From assembly GCA_036365145.1 (NCBI GenBank), contig JAEOAD010000013.1, positions 43,403,001 to 43,467,000 of the forward strand: a DNA stretch of 64,000 nucleotides. Direction: 5' to 3'. Positions 45,501 through 56,693 of the stretch are shown one piece after another. A model generated the notes under the pieces. The model did not search any database. It was given only the letters and a program-made list of their open reading frames with translations, and was not told the origin of the DNA. Made by a program: the position numbers and the translations under genes. The stretch's first letter is position 1. Each line of letters starts with the position of its first letter. The DNA comes from Orientallactaga sibirica. Taxonomy: Eukaryota; Chordata; Mammalia; Rodentia; Dipodidae.

Positions 45501-48500
45501 TGCAACTTTTTGTATCAGGCTTTAAGTGGGTGGCTGGGGAATTGAACCTTGGACATCAGGCTTTGCAAACAAGTGGCTTTAACAACTGAGCCATCTCTCC
45601 AACCTCTGCTTATTTATTTATTTAAGAGAGTGGGAGGAAGAGGCAGATGGAGAAAATGGTGTGCCAGAGACATTAACTACTGCAAATAAACTCCAGATGC
45701 ATGTGCCACCGGCTTATGTGGGTACTGTGGAATTGAACCTGGGTCTTTAGGTTTTGCAGGCAAACACCTTAACTACTAAGCCATCTCTCCAGCCCTTGTT
45801 TGTTTTTTTCGGACAGGGTCTTATATAGCCCAGGCTGACCTTGAACCCACTATCTAACCAAGGATGACTTTGAACTTATTTATTTGTGAGAGAGGCAAAG
45901 AACAGGCACACCAGGGCCTCCAGCCATTGCAAGCAAACTTCAGATGCATGCACCACCTTGTGCATCTGGCTTATGTGGGTACTAGGAAATATAACCTAGG
46001 TCCTTAAGCTTCACAGACAGGCCCCTTAACTGCTAAACCATCTTTCCAGCCCACGTGATGTTTATTTTGATGTTTTTTCTTTTTTGTTTTTTTCTAGGTA
46101 GGGTCTCACTCTGGCCCAAGATGACCTAGAACTCATTCTAGTCCCAGGCTGGCCTCAAACTCAGTGATCCTCCTACCTCTGTCTCCTGAGTAATGGGATT
46201 AAAGACATGCGCCACCACACCCAGCTTATTTTTATTATTTATTAGAGAGAGAAAGAGGCAAATAGGGCTGGAGAGATAGCTTAATGGTTAAGGCATATGC
46301 CTGCAAAGCCTAAGGACCCCTGTTCCATTCTCCAGGTCCCACGTAAGCCAGCTGTGCATGGTGGCGCATGCGTCTGCAGTTCATTTGCAGCGGCTAGAGG
46401 TCCTGGCACGCCCATTCTCACTCTCTCCCTCTCTCTGTCTCTAATAAATAAATTAATTAATTAAATTAAATTAAATTAAATCTTTAAAAAAAACAAAAGA
46501 GCCAGGCGTGGTGGTGCTCACCTTTAACCCAGCACTTGGGAGGCAGAGGTAGGAGGATCATGTGAGTTCAAGGCCACCCTGAGACTACATAGTGAATTCT
46601 AGGTCAACCTGGCTAGAGTGAAACCCTACCTCGAAAAAAAAGAAAAGAAAAGAAAAGAGGCAGATAGAAAGAGAGAATGGGTGTTCCAGGGCTTCCAGCC
46701 ACTGTAAACAAACTCCAGATGCATATGCCACCTGTATATCTGGCATATGTGGGTCCTGGAGAATTGAACCTGGGCCCTTAGGCTTCACAGGTAAATGCCT
46801 TAACCACCAAGCCATCTCTCCAGTCCCTGTTTGTTTATTTTAAGATTTATTTATTTATGTATTTATTTATTTATTTTGGTTTTTTGAGGGAGGGTTTCAC
46901 TCTAGTTCAGGCTGACCTGGAATTCATTATATAGTCTCAGGGTGGTCTCATACTCATTGTGATCCTCCTACCTCTGCCTCCTGAGTGCTGGGATTAAAGG
47001 TGTGCACCACTATGCCTGGCTCTTAAGATTTTTTTTTAATTTAATTTATTTATTTGCAAACAGAGAGAGAGATAGAAGAGGGGCAGACAGAGAGAAAATG
47101 GGCATGCCAGGACCTCCAGCTACTGTAAATGGACTCCAAATGCATGTTCCTGTTGTATATCTGGCTTATGTGGGTCCTGGAAAATCGAACCTGGGTCTTT
47201 TTGGCTTCACAGGCAAAGACCTTAACCACTAAGCCATTTCTCCAACCCTGTTTATTTATTTATTTTTTTTTTTTTTTTTTTTTTTGGTTTTGCAAGGTAG
47301 GGTCTCACTCTGGTCCAGGCTGACCTGGAATTAACTATGTAGTCTCAGGGTGGCCTCGAACTCTAAGATCCTCCACCTCTTTCTCCAACCCTGTTTATTT
47401 ATTTTTGAGGCAAGGTTTTGTAATACCCCAGGCTGACCTGGAATTCACTATGTAGTCTCAGGGTGACTCCAACTCAATGCAATCCTCTAATGTCTGCCTC
47501 CCAAGTGCTGGGATTAAAGGTGTGTGCCACCACTTTCTTCTTTTAAATGTATGTGTGTGTAATCATGTGAGGGGTCCTGTATCTAGAGGCCAGAAAACAA
47601 CCTTGAGTGTCATCTCTCACTGGCATAGAGCTCACCAATTAGGCTAAAATAGCTGACCTGTGGGCCCCAGTGATCTTTTCTGGCTCTGTTTCCACCTCCC
47701 CAGCACTGGGACTAGAACCTTGTACCACTATGTCTATCCTTTATAGGTGAATACTGGGAATTGAACTCAGGTCTACATGTTTTCAAGGCAAGCGTTTTAC
47801 TTAGCTATCTTTCCAACCCTCCTCTCACTCTTGTTTTTGTTCTCTTTTTTTTGTTTGTTTATTATTTGAGAGAGAAAGAAGGAAAGAATGGATGTGCCTC
47901 TAGCCACTACAAGTAAAATCCAGATACTTGGGCCACCTTGTGTAGCTGGCTTTACATGGGTACTGGGGAATCGAAAGTAGGTCCTTTGGCTTTGCAGGCA
48001 AACACCTTAAATGCAGAGTCATTTCTCCAGCCCCCAACTGATTATTTTTAAAAATACATGATAATAGCCGGGCGTGGTGGCGCACGCCTTTAATCCCAGC
48101 ACTCGGGAGGCAGAGGTAGGAGGATCGCTGTGAGTTCGAGGCCACCTTGAGACTACATAGTTAATTCCAGGTCAGCCTGGACCAGAGTGAGACCTCAAAA
48201 AAAAAAAAAAAAAAAACATGATAATGAGTCAGGCATGGTGACACATGCCTTTAATCCCAGCATTCAGGAGGCAGAGGTAGGAGGATCACCATGAGTTCTA
48301 AGTCACCCTGAGACTACATTGTGAATTCTAGGTCAGCCTGGGCTAGAGTGAGACCCTGCCTTGAAAACCGAAAAACAAAACAAAAAGCATACATGATAAG
48401 GGCTTTGCCACTGTCTTTGAAATTTGAAAGTAAGCACTTTTATTTTTAAAATTTTATTTTTGGTTTTTTGAGGTAGTGTCTCGTTCTAGTACAGGCTGAC

Positions 48501-50251
48501 CTGGAATTCAATTTGTAGTCTCAGGGTGGCCTCAAATTTATGACAATCCTCCTACCTCTTTAATTCCTCCCAAGTGCTGGAATTAAAGGCATGCACCACA
48601 ATGCCTAGCGAAAGTAAGTGCTTTTTACCTCTAAGCCATCTCCTTAGTTCCTGTTTTGGGGTGTGTGAGTGTGTGTGTGTGTGTTTTTTTTTTTTTCTTT
48701 TGGTTTTTAGAGGTAGGGTCTCACTCTAGCTCAGGCTGACTTGGAATTCACTATGTAGTCTCAGGGTGGTCTTGAACTCATGGCGATCCTCCTACCTCTG
48801 CCTCCCGAGTGCTGGGATTAAAGGCGTGCGCCACTACACCCAGCTTTTTTAACTTTTAAAAATATTATTTATTTATTTATTTATTTATTTACTTATTTAT
48901 TTCAGAGAGAGAAAGAGGCAGAGAGAGAGAATGGGCACTCCAAGGGCCTCCAGCCACTGCAAACGAACTCTGGATGCATGTGCCTCCTTGTGTATCTGGC
49001 TTACATGGGTCCTGGAGAATCGAACCAGGATCCTTTGGCTTTTCAGGCAAATACCTTAACCGCTAAGCCATTTTCCAGCCCTTTTCTCAAAAGTTTTTTT
49101 TTTTAAATATATTTTATTTATTTGAGAGAAAGAGATAAAGAGAGAGACTGTTTTTCAAATATATTTTATTATTTGAGAAAGAGAAAGAGTGTATTTTTTT
49201 GTTTTTTGACACAAGGTCTCATTATAGCTCAGGCTAGCCTGAAACGTTTGAGGGTGACCTCCTCACAACTTCACATCCCAACAGCTAGAATTATAGGCAT
49301 GTGCCACCATCATTCAGAAGACTGAGGTAGGAGGATCATCATGAGTGTAAGGCCAGTTGGGGCTACGTAATGAGTTCTAGGACAGCTTGAACTACAGAGA
49401 GAGGATGCCTTGAAACAAAACAAATGGGCTGGGCATAGTGGTGCACACCTTTAATCCCAGCGTTTTGAAGGCAGAGGTAGGATTGCCATGAGTTTGAGGT
49501 CTACATAGTAAATTCCTGGTCAACCTGTGCTAGAGCAAGATCCTATCTCAAAAACAAAAACAGGGCTGGAGAGAATACTTGGTGGTTAAGGCGCTTGCCT
49601 GTGAAGCCTAAGGACCCAGGTTTGATTCCCTAGTACCCATGTAAGCCAGATGCACAAGGTGGCACATGCATCTGGAGTTCATTTGCAGTGCCTGGAGTCC
49701 CTGGTGGGCCCTTTCTCTATCTGCCTCTTCCTCTCTCCCTTTCTCTTTTAAATAAATAAGTAAATTATCTTTAAAGAAGAAGAAGAAATATAAAAGTCAG
49801 AGCTGGAGAGATGGCTTAGCAGTTAAGACACTTGCCTGTGAAGCCCAGGGACCCAGATTCAATTCCCTAGTATCCACGTAAGCCAGATGCATACGATGGT
49901 GCATGCATCTGGAGATCTTTTGCAGTGGCTGGAGGCCCTAGTGTGCCCATTCTCTTTTTCTATCTGCCTTTTTGTCTCTCTTTCAACTAAATAGATAAAT
50001 AAATTTTTTTAAAGAAGAAATGTAAAAGTAATTATATTACCTGTGTTTTTCAGGTTCAGCCAGGCCCACCACCATGTCCAGTATTTTATCCAGAAAAACA
50101 AGAAATCACTCTCCCACCTGATGGCCTTTGGGTTTTGAGATTTCCTTATGCATATGTGACTGAGAGAGGACCTTGTTTCCCTCCTAAGGAAAATGTACAG
50201 CTAATGAGCTATAAGGTGCTCCGTGGAGTTCTTAAAGCAGTGACACAATAA
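35784..50251 (+). CDS. SMG8: SMG8, nonsense-mediated mRNA decay factor (four exons, complete)
   Basis: Joining 35784-37542, 40833-40978, 44271-45143 and 50054-50251 gives 2976 nt: 991 aa plus stop, the same length as I recall for human SMG8, with near-identical sequence. SMG8 pairs with SMG9 and binds the SMG1 kinase; the trio phosphorylates UPF1 during nonsense-mediated decay, with SMG8 restraining SMG1 activity. Features seen: a variable Gly/Ser/Pro-rich N-terminus (about 1-40), then DEICVVGIFGKTALR (about 45-59), the start of the G-like domain with a degenerate P-loop (Gly51, Gly54-Lys55-Thr56). A basic NHQ-free stretch KPKKHSPKRRLQ lies mid-protein, a Cys pair CNCGRK in exon 2, an acidic/polar insert and a GRGRRRDD patch in exon 3, and the C-terminus LRGVLKAVTQ. 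Start chosen: MAGPV, conserved in mammals. Confidence 0.97.
37543..40832. repeat. SMG8 intron 1: SINE block
   Basis: Antisense B1 copies at about 37885-38030, 38075-38210, 38250-38375, 38670-38800, 39590-39725, 39750-39860, 39985-40130 and 40140-40270. Sense B1 copies at about 38815-38935 and 38943-39090. tRNA-SINEs: long form 39090-39325(-), 39340-39530(-, truncated), 40275-40472(-), 40490-40672(-). A worn antisense SINE lies at about 37615-37765, and a diverged fragment at 38460-38650. 40700-40832 is unique. Confidence 0.7.
39090..39325 (-). repeat. tRNA-derived SINE, long subfamily
   Basis: Antisense copy with the extra segment GTGCAGCATTGCGCCCTTGT (about 39207-39226) and CAGCAGCCTCTCAGCCACTG. 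It follows a G-rich tail. Confidence 0.8.
40833..40978 (+). CDS. SMG8: SMG8 exon 2
   Basis: 146 nt; acceptor TTTTCCAG, donor GTAATT. Encodes EKPEADRNPPVLYHNSRARS and a CNCGRKQAPRDDPFDIKAA segment up to DFYQ. Confidence 0.96.
41891..42247 (+). mobile_element. Solo LTR-like element nested in a tRNA-SINE
   Basis: 357 bp, starting TGTAGCAGAC and ending CTACCACA, inserted inside a sense tRNA-SINE exactly after ...GTTTGCCTA; the SINE resumes at GCCCGCAAAGCC. The flanking pentamers GCCTA and GCCCG are each one change from the SINE consensus GCCTG, consistent with an old 5-bp target duplication. AATAAA lies at 42202-42207, about 40 bp before the end. Size, TG...CA ends and a 5-bp duplication suggest a MaLR/ERVL-type LTR; the family name is not certain. 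Confidence 0.65.
42384..42558. repeat. Large AT-rich inverted repeat between two convergent SINE tails
   Basis: The left core arm 42418-42459 is the exact reverse complement of 42476-42517 (42 nt each), separated by a 16-nt spacer. TAAA repeats extend the left arm to 42384, and ATTT repeats extend the right arm to 42558. The arms join the 3' tail of a sense tRNA-SINE to that of an antisense tRNA-SINE, giving a perfect cruciform-prone palindrome. Confidence 0.85.
42509..42733 (-). repeat. tRNA-derived SINE, common form
   Basis: Antisense copy with an ATTT-rich tail, the CTAGCCACTGCAAACAAACT body, a near-consensus B box complement (GAATCGAACTGGGGTCC) and CGCTAAGCCATCTCTCCAGC end. Confidence 0.82.
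43561..43925 (+). mobile_element. Solo LTR of an endogenous retrovirus with 6-bp TSD
   Basis: 365 bp, TGTATGGCAC...CCCCAACA, flanked by the exact 6-bp direct repeat GTACCT at 43555-43560 and 43926-43931. AATAAA (43790-43795, in CTAAATAAACGAG) is followed by a C-rich R/U5 with CCCGGAGTCTGTGTCGTGAC, typical of a retroviral LTR. It interrupts an antisense tRNA-SINE, which continues as CACTACTGAGCCATG. A 6-bp duplication is usual for ERVK-like elements. No internal retroviral genes remain, so it formed by LTR-LTR recombination. Confidence 0.85.
44271..45143 (+). CDS. SMG8: SMG8 exon 3
   Basis: 873 nt (291 codons); acceptor TTTTTATAG, donor GTAAGA. It starts LLEEKCCGKLDHINFPVFEP and ends VVPDAPLQIILMPQ, and includes the polar KEKEPQTQGE region and GRGRRRDDIARAFVGFEYED. 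Frames that continue past 45143 run into intronic SINEs. Confidence 0.96.
45144..50053. repeat. SMG8 intron 3: SINE block
   Basis: Antisense tRNA-SINEs at about 45285-45496, 45500-45605 (worn), 45607-45795, 45875-46052, 46655-46826, 47035-47250, 47855-48035 and 48865-49080. Sense tRNA-SINEs at about 46266-46490, 49563-49770 and 49800-50010. B1 copies at about 45805-45875(-), 46090-46225(-), 46500-46650(+), 46885-47022(-), 47290-47390(-), 47405-47535(-), 48067-48217(+), 48230-48375(+), 48465-48610(-), 48705-48845(-), 49200-49310(-, old), 49435-49560(+). 47540-47820 is an older diverged SINE-like or unique patch. Confidence 0.7.
48067..48215 (+). repeat. Young B1 SINE with TSD
   Basis: Near-consensus start GCCGGGCGTGGTGGCGCACG and a homogeneous A tail, flanked by ACATGATAAT at 48056-48065 and 48216-48225. 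The clean duplication and consensus match suggest a recent insertion. Confidence 0.85.
50054..50251 (+). CDS. SMG8: SMG8 exon 4 and stop
   Basis: The acceptor TGTTTTTCAG precedes VQPGPPPCPVFYPEKQEITL; 65 codons, then TAA (50249-50251). It ends YKVLRGVLKAVTQ. Confidence 0.96.
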   Translation, partial: VQPGPPPCPVFYPEKQEITLPPDGLWVLRFPYAYVTERGPCFPPKENVQLMSYKVLRGVLKAVTQ

Positions 50252-50700
50252 GGGTTTCTGGCCAATTCAGTCTTAAACTGGAATTGGTATTTGTTGTTAG
50301 TGTATGTGAATTTTTTTTTCTTTCTTCCTTCCTTCCTTTTTTTTTTTTTTTCCTTTTTCTTTTTTTTTTTTTTTTTTTTCCAGGTAGGGTCTCACTCTAG
50401 GCTAGGCTGATCTGTAATTCACTATGTAATCTCAGGTTGGCCTTGAACCCTCACAGCAATTATCCTACCTCAGCCTCCCAAGTGCTGGGATTAAAGGCAT
50501 ACGCCACCACCGCCAGCTTTTTTTTTTTTTTTTTTTTTTTTTGTATATGTATACTGTGGTTTACCCAAACCCCAAAATGTTTTTTTGGTTACAGGGTTTC
50601 AATATTTGGACAATAACAGTTCTACTATTTCCTTTTGTTGATATTTATTGTAAATGGTGTCACAATTTCTCAATAAAAACTTGTTCTAGAAAACTCATAA
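50252..50700 (+). other. SMG8: SMG8 3'UTR with antisense B1
   Basis: After the TAA, unique sequence runs to about 50310. A long pyrimidine tract and an antisense B1 follow (about 50310-50520), then unique AT-rich sequence to a poly(A) signal at 50672. The B1 is therefore part of the predicted mature mRNA. Confidence 0.65.
50672..50677 (+). terminator. SMG8: SMG8 polyadenylation signal
   Basis: AATAAA in TCTCAATAAAAACTTGTTC, about 420 bp after the stop codon and the first canonical signal downstream. Cleavage is expected at about 50690-50705. Confidence 0.65.
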
Positions 50701-52058
50701 AATACATAACTAATATTTCTGTTTCACTGCCCATAATAATACTTGTTTCTCTCCTAACTGAATATTTCATAACCATTTGGGTAAAACGTTTTTTTTGCTA
50801 AAATGATATTTCAGTTGGGATCTTCCTTAAATTGTGTGTCTGAAATGTCTTCAAAACAAGGTGACCAAGCTAGAATGGCCTATGCCTATAATCCCAACAC
50901 CCAGTTTGAGCCAGGAGGATCTTGGGTTTGAAGCCAGCCTATACTGCAAACAACAATACTGCCTCAAAACAAAACCATGGAACTGAGCATGACACATGCC
51001 TGAATCCCAACACTCAGGATAGGAGGGTCAGGTGAAGGCTGCCTTGACTACATATCAAGTTGAAGGCCAGCCAGGGCTATATTAAACCCCTTTCTCCAAA
51101 AACAAACAGTGATCAATTAGAATATCTGTTGGTGTCATGAGGATGCAATTTTGAAAAATAGAAATCATATTTGTTTACCTCAATCCTATGCTTTTGTAAG
51201 GTTATTTAGTTAGTTCATTGGTGGACAGATGTAGCTGAGATGACCTTGAATTTTATTTACATATTTATTTTTTTATTTTTTTTTTTGGGTTTTAAAAATA
51301 TTTATTTATTTATTTGACAGAGGGAAGAGAATGGGTATACCAGAGCCTCTAGCCACTGCAAACAAACTGCAGATGCGTGCGCACCCTTGTGCATCTGGCT
51401 AACGTGGGTTCTGGGGAATTGAACCTGGGTCCTTTGGCTTTGCAGGCAAATGCTGTAACCACTAAACCATCTCTCCAGCCCTATTTACTTATTTTTGAGA
51501 GAGAAAGAGGCAGATAAAGAGAATGGGCATGCCTCTAGCCACTACAAATGAACTCCAGACACATGCGCCCCATTGTGCATCTGGCTTACGTGGGTCCTGG
51601 GCAATCGAACCTGGGTCCTTAAGGCTTTACAGGCAAGTGCCTTAACTGCTAAATTATCTATCCAGCCCATGACCTTGAAGTTTTGGTTCTTCTGCCTTCA
51701 CCTCCTGAGTGCTGAGATTACAGAGGTGCACCACCACATCCAGATCAACTAAAGAAATTTTGAGGCTGGGCATAGTAGCACATGCCTTTAGTCCCAGTAC
51801 TTGGGAGGCAGAGGTAGGAGGATCACATAGAGTATGAGGCCACCCCAAGACTACATAGTGAATTCCAGATCCACCTGAGCTAGAGTGCAACCCTACCTTG
51901 AAAAACCAGAAAAAGGAAAAATTTTGGCAGTGCATGGTGGTATACACCTTTAATCCCATCACTGAGGAGGTAGAGGTATGCCATGACTTTGAGGCCAGCC
52001 GGGGACTACAGAGTGAGTTCCAGTTCATTCTGGGCTAGAGTGAGACCCTACCTTAAAA

Positions 52059-52102
<44 letters not shown>

Positions 52103-52110
52103 AGAAATTT
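50701..52110. repeat. Downstream of SMG8: SINEs and unique DNA
   Basis: 50701-50860 and 51110-51250 are unique. An old B1-like chain lies at about 50865-51100. Antisense tRNA-SINEs lie at about 51300-51482 and 51485-51668. B1 copies lie at about 51665-51745(-), 51765-51910(+) and 51920-52055(+). An AAAT microsatellite (about 52056-52101) ends the last B1. Confidence 0.7.
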
Positions 52111-52111
52111 T

Positions 52112-54700
52112 GGGACTTTCAGGTAAGATGGCGACATAGGAGCCACACCAAACCAGCTTAGGGAGGGAACTAAGCAGAAAAACAGCAAAATACACACTTC
52201 TACCGAAAAGTGAAGGTATATAAGTTATTATCAACTACAGCAGAGAAGCAGGAGAAACTAAGATCTTCCATAAAAGAGGAAACCAGCCAGAATCTCTCCA
52301 AGGTGCTGGAGGCCCCACCCACCCATGGCTAGCACAGAGCTGCAGGAGCAGAAACCAGGGAGGGAATTTCCACTCACATCAGCCTCCTTGAAAAATCAAG
52401 AAACCTGAAGGAGAAAACAGCAGGGACCAGCTGAACAGGTACTGAAGGATAACATAAATGGGACCAGCTGAGCAGCTACAGTACAACTCTAGGCATCCTG
52501 CTCTGTCTCCTATCCCCCAACCGTCAGTGCAGCAAACCACCTGAGAACTAATTAAGCCCCTGTCTTAGGGTATCCAGCACAGAGGGATCAAGGTGGGCAC
52601 TCAGCTTTGGTGAGATTGGAAGCCATCCCAAAAGATAACAAGACCTACTGACATAAAAGCAGGTACATGGGCCTGCACTGGAAGTGCTAATCTCTTTCCA
52701 TGTCAGGGAAAGTTATGAGTTACATATTCTTGGTTGGCTTTACCATTCTTAAATAAGCTGTATTTTGGGGTTTACTATTGTTGCCTTTGACATTTTCTGA
52801 TTCATAGAGCCTTTGTCTTTTTCTTCTGTTATTATTGGGAGCAGGGTCTGACTCAGCCTCAGGCTGACTTGGAAGCCATTTCACACAGAAATCTCAACCT
52901 GCCAGTTGACAGGATTAATGGTGTGGAGTAACACACATCATTAGTGACTTTGGCTTGATTCAATTATCTATTTGCTTTAATCCCCAGTCTTGCATAAATA
53001 CTCTGCTGGTTTGGATTGGATGTGTATATTGCTGAGTTGAATTTTAGAATTTGTCAGTAAATTAGTAAATTCCTCCACCCAGTCTACTAGAATACTTTTT
53101 TTTCTTTCTTTCTGGTTTTTTGAGGTAGGGTCTCACTGTAGTTCAGGCTGACCTGGAATTCACTCTGTAGTCTCAGGGTGGCCTCAAACTCATGGTGATC
53201 CTCCTACCTCTGCCTCCCAAGTGCTGGGATTAAAGGTTTGTGCCACCACACCTGGCTTTAGAATACTTGAATAGCAGGCAAACTCAACACCTACAGTCAC
53301 TTCTACTGTTTTCTTGGAGTATAAGAGCTACACTTGGCACCTTAAATTCCTACCCAGAAGGTATATAAAGTTGGATTTAAAAGGCTAGGAACACTGCAGA
53401 TAATTAGAAAACCCAAGGATCAAATTAACTCAAGATGCAAAAAATTCTCTACATTATAAGAAACACAAAAAATCAAGACAACACCATCCCACCAAAAACT
53501 ATAAATCCATCAGAAATGACCTCCAGTGAGACTGTTTTAAATGAAATGCCTGACAAAGTTTTTTTAATTATTATTATTTATTATAGACACACAGAGAAAG
53601 AGGCAGAGAGAGAGAGAAAGTAAGAATGGGCACTCCAGGGCCTCTAGCCACTGCAAACGAACTCCAGGTGCATGTGCCACCATGTGCATCTGGCTTACTT
53701 GGGACCTGGAGAATTGAACCGGGGTCCTTAGGCTTCACAAGCATGCGCCTTTACTGCTAAGCCATCTCTCCAGCCCCAAAGATTTTTTTAAAAATAATAT
53801 CTATACTCAAAATCAAAAGAAATCAAAGAAGGGGAGAAGAAAACAAAGGAATCAAAGAAGAAAACAAACCAGGCATGGATCACCATGAGTTCTAAGCCAC
53901 CCTGAGACTACATAGTGAATTCCAGGTCAGCCTGAGCTAGAGGGAGACCCTGCCTCAGAAAAAGAAGAATAACTCCTGATGGAGAACACAGGAAACAAAA
54001 TTAATGAAATAAGGAGGTCAATACAAGACATGAGTAAGGAAATAGAAATAATGAAAAAATACCAGTCAGAAATATTAGAAATGAAAAGCAGTAAGTCAAA
54101 TAGAAAACTGTAGAAAGTCTCACCAGTAGAATAGATCAAGAAGAGGACAGAATATTTAAACTAGAAGACCAGGTGGCAGATCTAATATAGTCCAACAAAG
54201 AGAAAGACAAACTAATAGGAAGTATGAATGGGAAATTCAAGACATTTGGGACACTACGAAGAGATCAGACGTAAGAATTCAGAGCATAGTAGAAGAATTT
54301 CACTCCAAAGGTATAGCAGGTATTTTCAACAAAATCATAGAAGAAACTTCCCCCAAATAGGGAAAGTGATGCCATACAGGAAGCATTTAGAATGTCAGAC
54401 AAAATCAGGAAAGAACTCACCATCATATTATAATTAAACTACCAAACACAAAAACCAAAGAAAATATATTGAAAGCAGTTAGAAAAATCAAGTCACATAC
54501 ATAGGTAAGCCCATCAGGACCATAGCATATTAATACAAACTGTAAAAGCCAGAAGGGCTTGGAATGATGTATTCCAGGTTCTGAAAGATAACATCTATCA
54601 ACCAAGGTTACTTTATCCATCCCACTAGATGGAGAAATAAGGACATTCCACAGCAAAAACAGGCTAAAGGAATTTATGAACACTAAACCAGCCTTTCCAT
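52112..54700 (+). mobile_element. Decayed L1/HAL1-like element, 5'UTR and ORF1-type region
   Basis: Starts at about 52112-52140 with the AAGATGGCGACATAGGAG type of 5' sequence found in L1-lineage elements. A coiled-coil-like coding remnant follows (about 53980-54115, for example NEIRRSIQDMSKEIEIMKKY). Then come ORF1-like pieces such as EENILKAVRKIKSHT-type residues and a DGEIRTFHSKNRLKEF-like motif near 54630-54680. Frames are interrupted by stops and by inserted SINEs: antisense B1 53110-53262, antisense tRNA-SINE 53553-53777, B1 fragment 53873-53966. It is non-functional. The subfamily is uncertain; no reverse transcriptase is present in this piece. Confidence 0.6.
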
Positions 54701-56020
54701 AATAACTCTTTTTGTTTGTTTGTTTTGTTTTTTAATTTTTTGAGATAGGGTCTTGGTCTAGCCCAGGCTGACCTGGAATTCACTATGTAGTCTCAGGGTG
54801 TCCTCGAACTCATGGCGATCCTCCTACCTCTGCCTCCCAAGTGCGGGATTAAAGGCATGTGCCACCATGCCCAGCTTGACTTTATTTTTTTATTTATTTG
54901 AGAGAGAGGGAGAGAAAGAGGCAGATAGAATGGGCATGCCAAGGCCTTCACCACTACAAACTCCAGATGCATGCACAATCTTGTGCACCTGGCTTATGTG
55001 GGTCCTAGGTCCTTTGACTTCCCAAGCAAACACTTTAATTGCTAAGCTATCCCTCCAGCCCAACTTTCATACTTTACTGTATGGCTTTGTTGAGGAAAGA
55101 GTCAATTTACATGGTGTCAACAAAAGTTAAATGAACTGATCAGCATAAAGCTTTTTGGTCCTGAAGCACTAAGCACTAGCTATTACAACAATGTTATTAC
55201 TATAATCTTGTATTAATGCTGTGTTCCACCACTCACAGCCTAGGGTCATTCATGTTGAGTGACCTTAATGGTTCTGATAGGAACTTTAAGCTGTTATTTT
55301 TATTTTTATTTATTTTTATTTTATTTTATTTTATTTTTTGTTTTTCGAGGTAGGGTCTCACTCTAGCTCAGGCTGACCTGGAATTCACTATGTAGTCTCA
55401 GGGTGGCCTCAAACTCACTGTGATCCTCCTACCTCTGCCTCCCAAGTGCTGGGATTAAAGGCATGCACCACCACGCCCAGCTTAAACTATATTTTAAAAA
55501 ATATATTTAATTTATTTATTTAAGAGAAAGAATGGGCATACTAGGGCCTCCAGCCACTGCAAACGAAGTCCAGACACATGTATTTGGTTTACGTGGGTCC
55601 TGGGGAATTGATCCTGAGTCCTTAGGCTTCACAGGCATGTGCCTTAACTGTTAAGCCATCTCTGCAGCCCTAAACTGTGTGTTTTGTTTGGCAGGGCAGG
55701 GGATCTAACCACTGATCTTCACAGATCAGCCACCAGTTTGAGGATGGTGGTGCAGAAAAGAGACAGGGCTCAGGAGGACCAGTCAATAATAATTCTTAAT
55801 TTTGGGTTTTTTTTTGGGGGGGAGTTCACTCTGGTTCAGGCTGACCTGGAATTCACTATGTAGTCTCAGGGTGGCCTCAAACTCACAGTGATTCTCCTAC
55901 CTCTGCCTCCTGAGTGCTGGGATTAGAGGCCCGTGCCACCACACCCAGCAATAATTCTTAATGGCATCAATGTTCCAACAAAAGACACAAGTTTTTAGAA
56001 TGGGTTAAAATGCAGGATTC

Positions 56021-56220
56021 TGGGCTGGAGAGATGGTTTAGTGGTTAAGGTGTATGCCTGTGAAGCCTAAGGATCCAGGTTCTATTCCACAGGTTCCACG
56101 TAAGCCAGATGCACATGGTGGCACATGCATCTGGAGTTCGTTTGTAGTGGCTGGAAGCCCTGGCACACCCATTCTCACTCTCTGTCTCTAATAAATAAAT
56201 AAAAATAAATCCTTAAAAAA
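56021..56220 (+). repeat. tRNA-derived SINE, sense, with TSD
   Basis: GGGCTGGAGAGATGGTTTAG start with an A-box-like GTTTAGTGGTTAAGG, ending in an AAAT tail. It is flanked by TGCAGGATTC at 56011-56020 and 56221-56230. Confidence 0.87.
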
Positions 56221-56230
56221 TGCAGGATTC

Positions 56231-56398
56231 GCCGGGCGTGGTGGCGAACGCCTTTAATCCCAGCACTCGGGAGGCAGAGGTAGGAGGATTGCTGAGAGTT
56301 CGAGGCCACCTTGAGACTACATGGTTAATTCCAGGTCAGCCTGGACCAGAATGAGATCCTACCTTGCAAAACCAAAAAAAAAAAAAAAAAAAAAAAAA
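56231..56398 (+). repeat. B1 SINE, sense, sharing the same target repeat
   Basis: GCCGGGCGTGGTGGCGAACG start with a long A tail, flanked by TGCAGGATT at 56221-56229 and 56399-56407. It inserted beside the tRNA-SINE duplication. Confidence 0.87.
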
Positions 56399-56407
56399 TG
56401 CAGGATT

Positions 56408-56625
56408 GGGCTGGAGAGATGGCTTAGCTGTTAAGGTGCCTACCTGTGAAGCCTAAAAATGCCCCTTTGATTCTCCAGGTCTCAAGTTTAGCCAGACATA
56501 AAAAGTGATGCAAGGGCGCAATGCCACACTTGCCTACAAGGGGGCACATGCATCTGGAGTTCATTCATAGCAGCTGAGAAGTTGCTGGCATGCCCATTTC
56601 TCTCTCTCTCTCTCTCAAATAAAAT
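56408..56625 (+). repeat. tRNA-derived SINE, long subfamily, sense
   Basis: Sense copy showing the extra segment as GCAAGGGCGCAATGCCACAC (about 56511-56530) and GCAGCTGAGAAGTTGCTGGC, matching the antisense long-form copies. The tail expands into (TAAAA)n. Confidence 0.8.
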
Positions 56626-56693
56626 AAAATCAAATAAAATAAAATAAAATAAAATAAAATAAAATAAAATAAAATAAAATAAAATAAAATAAA
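56626..56693. repeat. (TAAAA)n microsatellite
   Basis: About 12 pentamer units derived from the tail of the preceding SINE. Confidence 0.9.
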
